Source: Desulfomarina profundi (GTDB taxonomy: Bacteria > Desulfobacterota > Desulfobulbia > Desulfobulbales > Desulfocapsaceae). From it: a stretch of 64,000 nt of DNA. Within the stretch, counting starts at the first letter, position 1. The number at the start of each line of letters is the position of its first letter. This document shows positions 34,436 to 43,100 of this stretch, one piece after another. The position numbers and the translations under genes were made by a program. The DNA is taken from positions 310,001 to 374,000 of the forward strand of contig NZ_AP024086.1 of assembly GCF_019703855.1 (NCBI RefSeq), given 5' to 3'. The notes under the pieces are model-generated. The model saw only the letters and a list, made by a program, of their open reading frames with translations. It searched no databases and had not been told where the DNA came from.

Positions 34436-35273
34436 ATTCTGGTTGGTTCGGAATACATATTTCGGGAGGAATGGGTTGTGTCGATTCAGCCACCATGGAA
34501 AAAAGAGTGTTGTTATCCGGGTCATGCTGAATTGAAGCCCGGATAAACGGTTTTTGTCGTTTGAGCCGGGATAAGACTTGAAATGTCATGGAAGGATATC
34601 GGTACCCTCCACAGGAGAGATCCGTGCGGCCGTTTTTTATTTCATTTTCGGAGAGACCTGAGAGGACAGCAAGAATTTCCTGCAATGACTGGTTTTGGAG
34701 TCTGATATCAGCCGGACTCAGTCTGCTGCAGTGGAGGTCGAGTTTTTTCAACCTGAACGAGAGGCAGCCAAAACCCGGTCTGAAGGAGAATTTATGTAGA
34801 ATAAATGTGGACGGTAAAAGCAGATCTGATCCCTGAAAAGACCAGAGATGGGGTTCTTCCTGAAGAAAATGGCATGAGAGTGAAGAGAGGGCAGCAAGAG
34901 GGGCAGCAAGGTTTTTGTCACACTGGTTCAAATGAAAGAGAATAAGTTTTCCACATGTTTTGCAGGAGAGAATGCCGCCTTCCGGACCGGGTGTCTCCTT
35001 TTTACCGTAGCAAAAGATATGATAGTGTTTCTTGAGTGAAAAGAGTTTTTCTTCAATCTGTTTTTCTTCGATGTCGTTGTTTTGTTTCTGCAGTTTCCTG
35101 AGCATCGATTGGTGTGTAGCCGGTTTACGGGAGTCAGGAATTTGCCAGCGTATTTCCAGCAGAGGCTGAAAATCTTTTTCAAAAATCAAATGGGTATGGC
35201 CATTGATATGCAAGGTCCAGGAACGGGGAACTGTCAGGCGGATACCATTCCATCCCACATGGGTTGTGTTCAT
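34416..35273 (-). CDS. Unknown protein encoded with the PqqD-like protein
   Basis: About 285 residues from ATG 35273 (an in-frame GTG at 35318 would overlap the preceding gene). It is soluble with no signal peptide. Seen: an N-terminal beta segment with WNGIRLTVPRSW and HTHLIFEKDF, a Lys/Glu-rich helical stretch, a CKTCGK pair near the middle, and a C-terminal part with LSGLSENEI and CGGYRYPSM. I do not recognise the family. Its overlap with the PqqD-like gene suggests that the two proteins work together. Confidence 0.65.
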   Translation of the reverse strand: MNTTHVGWNGIRLTVPRSWTLHINGHTHLIFEKDFQPLLEIRWQIPDSRKPATHQSMLRKLQKQNNDIEEKQIEEKLFSLKKHYHIFCYGKKETPGPEGGILSCKTCGKLILFHLNQCDKNLAAPLAALSSLSCHFLQEEPHLWSFQGSDLLLPSTFILHKFSFRPGFGCLSFRLKKLDLHCSRLSPADIRLQNQSLQEILAVLSGLSENEIKNGRTDLSCGGYRYPSMTFQVLSRLKRQKPFIRASIQHDPDNNTLFSMVAESTQPIPPEICIPNQPEYETVSI

Positions 35274-35289
35274 GGCATTATCTATCTGT

Positions 35290-35886
35290 TCAATCGGGGA
35301 TGAGATAGGACCAGTCACTTTTTTTCAGGTCATTTTTCTGTAGTGCAGAATTTTTTTCATGCATTTCATCACACATCCGGTTGAAGCAGAGTCGTTCTTC
35401 TTCTATGCGTTCGGGATAGGATAATTTGATGACATTGCCGATGGTTTCGTTTGGATCTTTGGCATTGAACTGGAGACTCATGCTGACACGGTTCTGGTCC
35501 TTATCAATAAAATGCCATTTCCATACGTGCAACAGGCCGAAGGAATCTCCGTTCCAGGAGTCGGGGGCGCCGAATTTTGCCCGGAATTTTTTGAGCAGCT
35601 TTTTATAAAAGGACTTGGATTTATCCGCGTATTTCAATCTGATTCTGAGGATTTCATTTTTATATCTGCAGACGCCGTAAGAGATAATGCCTTTCCTGAA
35701 GCCATGCCTGTCTGTAATGACAACTTCTTTCATAAAATTGGACTGTACTATATCCGGGTATTCACTAATCTGTGTTCCCAGTGAAATGCCCCCTACAGAA
35801 TGGGGAACAGATTCAGCGGCAAATGATACCGAGACAAGCAGTAGAAAAGACAGTAGAGTCAGACTGGCTATATGATATTTCCTCAT
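35290..35886 (-). CDS. Secreted protein of unknown function
   Basis: 198 residues with a signal peptide (ASLTLLSFLLLVSVSFAAES, cleavage after SFA). The mature part is rich in basic and aromatic residues, with LLHVWKWHFIDKDQNRVSM and two Cys near the C-terminus (RLCFNRMCDEM), and is probably periplasmic. The opening VGGISLGTQISEYPDIV resembles small periplasmic proteins found next to enzyme or transport genes, but no family is named. It is the first gene of a three-gene minus-strand set with the unknown protein and the PqqD-like protein. Confidence 0.7.
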   Translation of the reverse strand: MRKYHIASLTLLSFLLLVSVSFAAESVPHSVGGISLGTQISEYPDIVQSNFMKEVVITDRHGFRKGIISYGVCRYKNEILRIRLKYADKSKSFYKKLLKKFRAKFGAPDSWNGDSFGLLHVWKWHFIDKDQNRVSMSLQFNAKDPNETIGNVIKLSYPERIEEERLCFNRMCDEMHEKNSALQKNDLKKSDWSYLIPD

Positions 35887-35922
35887 TTTCCTTCACCTCA
35901 AATTGTTGGCACACGTTTGCAG

Positions 35923-36077
35923 GTAAGTGATCAGGGGCACCGCATATTCGCACGGTCGCGACTGCCCGCATAGTGGACTATAGCGGCCAGTCACGCCTGC
36001 ACGAATCTACGGCACCCCTGATCACTTACAGGGGTAGGGTAGATGAAAACACAGAGTTGCAAATCCTGTGACCAGTT
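35923..36077. mobile_element. MITE-like palindromic element, family C copy 2, flanked by 10-bp direct repeats
   Basis: Nearly identical to 24828-24984. The first 20 bases (GTAAGTGATCAGGGGCACCG) are matched in inverse at 36010-36029 with two differences, and an inner arm pair (GACTGCCCGC / GCGGCCAGTC) follows. ACGTTTGCAG occurs at 35913-35922 and again at 36078-36087, directly flanking the element, which looks like a target-site duplication. Confidence 0.75.
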
Positions 36078-36139
36078 ACGTTTGCAGTCTTTTGAAAATA
36101 TGTGTACCAGGCCCACTTCTGTCAAGCATTGCCTTGTCA

Positions 36140-38098
36140 TCAGTAGGCCATATGACCAAGGGATTTCATGATCAGGGCAAAGCCCATGGCAAACATACCA
36201 CTCAGTCCCATCCCGCAGGAAAAACCGGCAAGCAGGACCGGCGCATATTGTCGCCACATGGAGCCGTATTTTTTCAGGAAAAAATAGCGGCCAAGAAGAG
36301 CACCTGCCACTTCCAGTATCAGGCCATGGGGAGTGGACTGGCCCAGGCCTCGTACGACACCGTAGATCAGCAGGACCGGGAGGCCGAAAATACTGAGGAC
36401 AGCATACATGATGAGGCCGAACCCAAGGCCGGAGAAAACCGTCGCCCCGTTGAGTGCCTGGTAGAACATTGAATTACCTTCCAGGGTAGATGTCTGCATG
36501 AGCAGGGTATTGAGGGCCTGCAGGTGCCAGAGTTCCTGGGCAAAGGGGTAACTTGCCGACGGGATCGGCGCCAGTCGCCAGATGAACTGAGAGAAGACAA
36601 GGCTTGCTGTCATTACAATGGGAAAAACCAGTAGTTCCGCTTTGATAATGCCCCTTATTGAAGTTCCTGTCAGTTCAATCTGCCTGAACTGGACGGTGGC
36701 TTCTCCGTAATTGTGGATGGGAATGGGGGCATACCATATTTCAATACCCTGGTAGCCGAAGAATTTTGCCCCGGCTATGAAACTGGCCTCTCTTACAAGG
36801 GGAAGACTGACAAACTGTCCTGCTATTCCTTCCATTCTGGCGGTAATATAGGAAATAACCGGGGTATACACAAAACCGTAGGCAAGAAAAAAGAGCCATG
36901 GAAAAGAAGGAACCAGCCAGACACAGAGCCCCACGTAGGCAAGGGTCGAAAAAAAATAGATGGCGATGGCGATCCAGAAATTAAAATCACCCCTGCCCGG
37001 AGGAGGATTGAAAAGGTCTTTTAATGTACCCCTATTGCCTTTGGAGTTACGGATGGAATGAATAACTGACCAGACGCCGATAAAACCAATGGCAAGACCG
37101 AGACCAATACCAAAACTCATGTAGAAATCAAAATTATTGGCGAATACTGTATCCACTGTAGCCATTCCCGGGTGCCAGCGGTGGAGGATACCGGCGGAGT
37201 AGAGCAGGGGGTTGAGAACTATGGTGATGATGAGCCCGATAAAACCGCCTATAACAGCCCAGAAGGGAAGGACCATTCCGACAAACAGCAGGCCGAGATC
37301 AAGTTGCAGGCCTGTGGCAACAGCGGGCAGAAAATCTTCTGTATAGCCGGTAAGTTCAATCCATGGAATGGGGATCAGTCGAATCTGTTCCGTGAAAATC
37401 AGGCCGGAGACAATGGGTAACAGGACGTAAATTGAGCCAAACCCAAGACCGATGACTCCACCTATGGAAAAGACACGCCATTTCCAGCTTGCCTTTTTTT
37501 CCTCGGCGGACTCGGCAAGGGCCATTGTACCGAGTGCTGCAACCGGAGCCATGGGGAAGGGCAGTTTCTCCACATCCGAGGTGATTCTATAGAGGGCGTA
37601 ACCCAGGCCGAAATGGTCAATACGCTGGATAATCTGCGAGCCGACAAGGAGCAGAATAGGGATCAGCCAGTCCCTGTGGAAAAAGCTTCTTTCTATCATT
37701 GATGGTGAATCCGGTCCGGGAGCGACCCAGCTGGGAATGAATTCGGTTACACCAAGCATACGCGCGGCATCTGACTGGACCAGGTACTGGTTCCAGAGCA
37801 GACCGGAAAATGGTGAGGCAAGGGCGGCACCTGCCATATAATAGAGGAGAAATATTTCCTGTTGCTTGAGGTCAGAGTGGGCACGTTTGGCAATTTCGGC
37901 AAAGAGAATAATGGTGACCCAGCGTGCAGCGGGGCCAATACCCTGGCCGATTACCAGTTGCAGATACATGGAACCCGGCATCATCAAAAAGCCGATAAAA
38001 ACGGCACCGATGATAGTCTTCCAGTCGAACCCTTCCTCAAAATGGTCGGGGGGAGGGAGCAGATCCCGGTATTCTTTCAGTTCCTTGTCATCGTACAT
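36140..38098 (-). CDS. OPT-family-like polytopic membrane transporter
   Basis: 652 residues with about 14-16 hydrophobic helices and a 25-residue charged N-terminus (DDKELKEYRDLLPPPDHFEE). It resembles the oligopeptide transporter (OPT) superfamily in helix number, in GLGYALYRI and ARMEGIAGQFVSLPLVREASFI, and in the glycine-rich helix ends. In that family, members move peptides, siderophores or metal chelates. It is the last gene of a five-gene minus-strand operon (from 46431), 43 bases after a second OPT-like gene. A heterodimer with that protein is a reasonable inference. The substrate is unknown. Confidence 0.75.
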   Translation of the reverse strand: MYDDKELKEYRDLLPPPDHFEEGFDWKTIIGAVFIGFLMMPGSMYLQLVIGQGIGPAARWVTIILFAEIAKRAHSDLKQQEIFLLYYMAGAALASPFSGLLWNQYLVQSDAARMLGVTEFIPSWVAPGPDSPSMIERSFFHRDWLIPILLLVGSQIIQRIDHFGLGYALYRITSDVEKLPFPMAPVAALGTMALAESAEEKKASWKWRVFSIGGVIGLGFGSIYVLLPIVSGLIFTEQIRLIPIPWIELTGYTEDFLPAVATGLQLDLGLLFVGMVLPFWAVIGGFIGLIITIVLNPLLYSAGILHRWHPGMATVDTVFANNFDFYMSFGIGLGLAIGFIGVWSVIHSIRNSKGNRGTLKDLFNPPPGRGDFNFWIAIAIYFFSTLAYVGLCVWLVPSFPWLFFLAYGFVYTPVISYITARMEGIAGQFVSLPLVREASFIAGAKFFGYQGIEIWYAPIPIHNYGEATVQFRQIELTGTSIRGIIKAELLVFPIVMTASLVFSQFIWRLAPIPSASYPFAQELWHLQALNTLLMQTSTLEGNSMFYQALNGATVFSGLGFGLIMYAVLSIFGLPVLLIYGVVRGLGQSTPHGLILEVAGALLGRYFFLKKYGSMWRQYAPVLLAGFSCGMGLSGMFAMGFALIMKSLGHMAY

Positions 38099-38141
38099 TC
38101 AATACCTTTTCAATTCTGGAGCCGGATGGTTTGGTCAGTCC

Positions 38142-40142
38142 TCAGTTGGGAAGGACTTGGTAACTTGTATCAGCAAAAAGACCGATCAATGCCCAGCCGC
38201 CTCCCATGAGGAAATCTCCAATTATAAGACCGATAAAAAAATACTGTAGTTTCCTGAAAAGTGTAATACCCCCATATCGCATGCAGAGAGCGTTGCATGC
38301 CCAGCCGATAAAAAAACTGACCCATAAAATCCGCATTGCGGAGCTGTAAGCTGTCAGGTAACCAATGGGGTGGATTGGCCACCAGTAGAACCTGTGGTAA
38401 CAGGTCACCAGGATCAGCATGAGCACTGCACCTGTGATTGTAAAAATAAATACCCAGCCACCTGTGTCGGGGGCTGTTGTGGCAAGACGATAAATATTTT
38501 CATAAACCGAAAGAGTTGTGCGTGTTGCCCAGTCCAGTTGCAGCTCACGGATACCAAATCGGTAGCAGAGAAGGAGCATCGCCAGGATTGAAGTAGCCAT
38601 GGATGCTGTAATGGTTACAGCCAGAGAGGTAAACAGGATAATAACCGGTTTTCTACCCTGGTGGAGGTGACGGGCATGGAGGAGCGAAGGCATGAGTGAT
38701 TCTCTCAGGTCGACAAAGAGCATCTTCTGGCTCATACCTGCCAGCAATCCGTTTGTTCCTGCAAATATTTTAGCACCGAAGAGGGCGATGATTCCATCTG
38801 TCGGTGCGGCGGTCAGGGTAAAATAGGCAATGCCCCCCTGGCAGATAATTCTGGTGGCTACCAGCATTATCATAAAAAAGGCTCCTGTGACCATGGTTGC
38901 GGCAAGAGGTGTCATGCCCAACTGGACATACCAGCAAATGATGAGAAATATTCCGATGAATGTTCCCCAGAAGGAAATACGCACATCGACCAGGCCGGAA
39001 TGTTCAGGGTCTGGTTTTTTCAGGAAGAACGACTGTTTGCAGACATCAAGGAGATGTTGTCTTGCCAGCCACACCAGGAAAAAAAAGAAAATACCGTAGG
39101 CTCCAATCATCTGCATTTCTTCAGGTCGAGCCAGGGTTGGTCCAAAGGTAATGCCAAGTTCTGATGCGGGTATTGAGTAGCCTAGCAGATCAAGAATACC
39201 ATAGAGAAGGGCACCAAAAAGAAAGAAAAACCAGAAGGAAAAGGAAATCTGCCTCGATGTGAGAAAAGCAAAGCCGATAAATGCCGGATAAATATATATT
39301 TTCAGTTTATGAAAGCCGGTGAAAAGACCGGAAGCAGGAAAATAGGGTCCGGCGAGAATAAGGGTGGGGATTGCCGGGACAGAAGGAAAGTAAAGATTCA
39401 GTCCGTTCAGAAGATGAAGCATGACTGGTATGGAGAGGCCGAACAGGAGGAAGCGGTTCAGAAAAAAATCCGCAGTGGTTCCACTGTCCACAGCTTTGCT
39501 GATCATCTCCGGTACCTTGAGGAGGGGGAAGTTCATACGTTCATTTTCAATCCACTGTCTGGCGAGAAGATTGATTAGAAAGAGCATGACACTGTAAGAG
39601 AGGAGAACAAAAACAGACCAGGTGCCAAGGGGAACAAGCCATGCGGACCATGGAATCTTCGGTATCACTTCCAGCCAGCTCATGCTTCTGCCACCGGCGA
39701 TACCGTTGTAGAGCTGCTCAATTGCGGCATGGTCGGAGGGAATCAGGGATGGGGGAATGAGAGGATGAAGAGTCTCCTGCCAGCGATTTCCCATGGAGGC
39801 AAAGTGGACGGGTGCTGTGAGGTTTACCAGAAAGGTTCGGGCAAATCCGGTATAGGCGATACCTGAGCCTATTACCGTTTCTATCCAGATGATCAGAAGC
39901 TCGGACCCTGTGAGCAGTAGTGAAGTTTTGAACAGTCGGGAAATGAGGGTGATTACCAGGGCCAGCAGGATGAATATGAAAAACGGTGCCAGGGGGAAAT
40001 GACCACCGCCCAGGGGAGTTGCCTGCATATAGATATTATTATAGGGTGTGAGCAGACATATCCCCATGGCAAGCAGGATACCGATAATTCCGGCTCGCAA
40101 CCTGATGGGTTGTTTCCTTTTTTTCTCACCACTGTTATTCAT
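38142..40142 (-). CDS. Second OPT-like membrane protein (DUF6785/DUF6784 type)
   Basis: About 666 residues, again with about 14 membrane helices. An N-terminal YNNIYMQATPLGGGHFPLAP segment and the WSVFVLLSYSVMLFLINLLARQWIENERMNFPL region are typical of the DUF6785/DUF6784 proteins that accompany OPT-like transporters. The ATG at 40142 has GGAGGG just upstream and overlaps the stop of the giant permease gene by eight bases, so translation is coupled. The upstream extension to 40211 is not used. Its role is presumably transport together with the next gene; the direction and cargo cannot be told from sequence. Confidence 0.72.
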   Translation of the reverse strand: MNNSGEKKRKQPIRLRAGIIGILLAMGICLLTPYNNIYMQATPLGGGHFPLAPFFIFILLALVITLISRLFKTSLLLTGSELLIIWIETVIGSGIAYTGFARTFLVNLTAPVHFASMGNRWQETLHPLIPPSLIPSDHAAIEQLYNGIAGGRSMSWLEVIPKIPWSAWLVPLGTWSVFVLLSYSVMLFLINLLARQWIENERMNFPLLKVPEMISKAVDSGTTADFFLNRFLLFGLSIPVMLHLLNGLNLYFPSVPAIPTLILAGPYFPASGLFTGFHKLKIYIYPAFIGFAFLTSRQISFSFWFFFLFGALLYGILDLLGYSIPASELGITFGPTLARPEEMQMIGAYGIFFFFLVWLARQHLLDVCKQSFFLKKPDPEHSGLVDVRISFWGTFIGIFLIICWYVQLGMTPLAATMVTGAFFMIMLVATRIICQGGIAYFTLTAAPTDGIIALFGAKIFAGTNGLLAGMSQKMLFVDLRESLMPSLLHARHLHQGRKPVIILFTSLAVTITASMATSILAMLLLCYRFGIRELQLDWATRTTLSVYENIYRLATTAPDTGGWVFIFTITGAVLMLILVTCYHRFYWWPIHPIGYLTAYSSAMRILWVSFFIGWACNALCMRYGGITLFRKLQYFFIGLIIGDFLMGGGWALIGLFADTSYQVLPN

Positions 40143-43100
40143 ATCCCTCCATTTTTTGTGCGATGGTATCCCGGAACAACCGTTCCAGTTCTCCATGTGT
40201 TTCACTGTCAATGGAACGCCAGATCAGGAGCTGTTTTCTGAGTTCATGGAGAAAGGATTTGTTGATTCGCCGCCAGACGCCGGATTCTCCGGAAAACCGT
40301 GTCAAAGAAAGTTGTATTTCAAGAAAATCACTCTTGTCCCCTGTTGGACGGAACCCGATTTCAACCTGTTGCATGATACCGAAATCAAAAGGAGCCAGCC
40401 AGACCTTTGTACTGATGTGCAGCCAGCTCGGGTTACTTTCTGTTTTAACGTACTTGCGGGATTGTGCATGGATCTTTTCCATTTCATCCAGGGTTGAACA
40501 GTAAAGCTGTACATTCACCGGCCCTGTGGAGAACAGTCCATGGGAGATATCCTGGTGACCCTGCAGATAAGTGTAGAGGAATGCGCCGACAGACTCATAT
40601 TCATGTGGTTTCAGCAGAAACGGCAAGGTGAGTTCCATGGTGTTATCAACAGCTGTGGGCAGTTGAAATGTCTGGTTGATATCGGGAATGGCAATACGCG
40701 CAGCCACTTTTGAAGGGTAAATAACGGAAATAAGGACAACGGCAATAACCAGGACCATGGCAGCAACACCGGCCATGGAAGAATAGTTGACTGTGATCCC
40801 CTGCCAGAGTGATGTTGACGAAAAAAGGGCTGCTGAAACCTGGGCAACCAGGTAGCCCAGGACCACGGATATGACGGCAAGGGCGATGGCCTCGGCAACA
40901 AACAGAAAACTGACATGGGAGGGGGCCAGCCCCACGGAGGTATAGACGGCTATCTCACTTTTCCGTTCGTGGACAGAGCTGATCATCGTGTTCAGGACAA
41001 TGAGAATGGAGATAAGCAGGGGGATGATAATATTGGGTACTCCGCTGTAATTCATGGTGTCACTGATATTGTAGAGACGGACTCCGTCCTTTTCGCCGGT
41101 AAAAATTGCCAGGTTGAAGCGATCCGTCAGCCTGGAGGCTATCGCGGGAATATTTTCCACCCGGGCTGGTCTGATTGCCAGATTTTTCAGCTTACCGCCT
41201 GCGGCCAGCAGGGTATGGGCAGGAATAATGGCAACCTGATTCGCGGGAATATGCCGATACCTGCTCTGGAAGGAGCGGATATCATCTCCGGACTCCAGGG
41301 CATCCTGCTCCACATCAGTGAGGTCCGATGTCGATTCATCAGGGAAGATTACAGGGGTCAGTGGCTCCCCGTCCAGATCGACTGCCTGGTCAAACTGCTT
41401 TCCATTAAAAGTGCCGATCACAGTAAAGGGAATACCCCACAGGGAAATTTGATTGTCTGAGTGAATGTCCACTCCCAGTTGTTCGGCCATCTGTTGTTCA
41501 AGAAGAATAGCCTGGTTGTCCCGATCTGTGAACCAGCGCCCGGAGATGAGCAGGCTGTCAAGCCCGGTTACCGCCGCTTCGTTGGGGCTGAGCCCGATCA
41601 GGCCATGTATCTCAAGTTCCCGGCCGTTTTTTCGCAGCGGGACGGTGACCGGCTTTGTAGGATCCCCGGTTTCAAGCCAGATACGGGGCGCCGGTTTATT
41701 CACTCTCGTCATGCTGTTTAAGAGAATATCCGTTGCCTGGGGAGGCAGGCTCTGCCAGTTGAGTTTTTTCAGGAGGAGCCCCTGGTAAGGAGCATCAGCT
41801 CGAAAATCAAGACGGACCTGTTTGCTGTTGGATTTGATGGTTGTAAAACTCATTATCGTAAAAGTGAGAATAATGAGCGTAGTACAGGTGAGAATGGTTC
41901 GCAGTCGTCTTCTTCTTAAATTGGAAACTCCGAGAAAAAAGGCGGCCACAAATGCCTTCCAGCGGCTGATTTCGTCGGGACGTTTATGGGTGGCCCTTCG
42001 TTGGAGAAGAATCATTTCATCTTCAAATCTGAAGAAAATGATGAGGGTAACCATGAAGGAGAGTCCGATGATGAAAAAAGCGAGAATGACCACCAGCGGG
42101 CTGTAGGCCAGTTCAAAGGCCGGGTGGACATTGTATATGAGAGTTATAAGAATGACAAGAATAAGAAAAAAGCCACTGATTCGTTTGTATATGTGGTTGA
42201 AGTTAAACAAAAAACGTTCCATTACAAAGGCAAAGGGAACAAAAAGTGCTATGTAGAAGAGAACCCCGAAGAGTACATCTTTCTGGGTTTTTTCTATCTG
42301 CACATAGACTCTTGCGGCCAGAGCCAGGGATTCGGCGCTGTTTTTACGGCTTTTGGAGTAGATAAGTTTCTGTAGAGATTTTTCGCTTTTTTCCAGAGCT
42401 CGCAGTCCTCTGGTTTTCAGATCATTGATTTTCTGATCAAAAATCCCATGTCGTTCAAGATTTTTAATACGGGGGGTAAGCAGGGTCCAGGCATCCCTTG
42501 CCGCGTGGAGTACTGTATTGGGAATTGACGGGTACATTTCAACCGGATAACCTGTTCCCAGTGGATTCTTTTTTGAACCGTTGGTGAGGATCATCTTATT
42601 GGTCAGCACAGTATCAGACAGGGTCAGTTTCAGTCGTGTTCCCGCTTCCGTGTAAATGGACGAGATGATGGAATCCCTGGTGTCGATCCTGCTGTACCAG
42701 AAATGCTGGGGTGGGCCGTCCCGTCGGCCATCGTAGAGATGCAGTTTAGTCATATGGGCGAAGCTTCGTGGCTCGAGAAGATCAAAAACCGTGGTTTGCA
42801 GACATTTGAACAGGATCAGGTCCGTTTTCATGGATTTTCGCAGAATCTTCAGCCGGTAATTGACCTTTCCTGTTTCTTTTTTATCTATAGCCCAGATAGC
42901 TTTACCCGTTGCTTCATCAAATCGGTATCCTTCGATAATCAGTTTGTCGAGAACATTTTTTTTGTCGGCAAACCCCTTGATACGGAAATAACCGGATTCG
43001 TCGACCATGGCATAATAACGATTGAGGCCCTGGTAGGCGAGAATGGTGGTTTTTCTGGCTGGATAGTCGGCAAAGAGTTCACCCTGGAGAAGCAGGTTGG

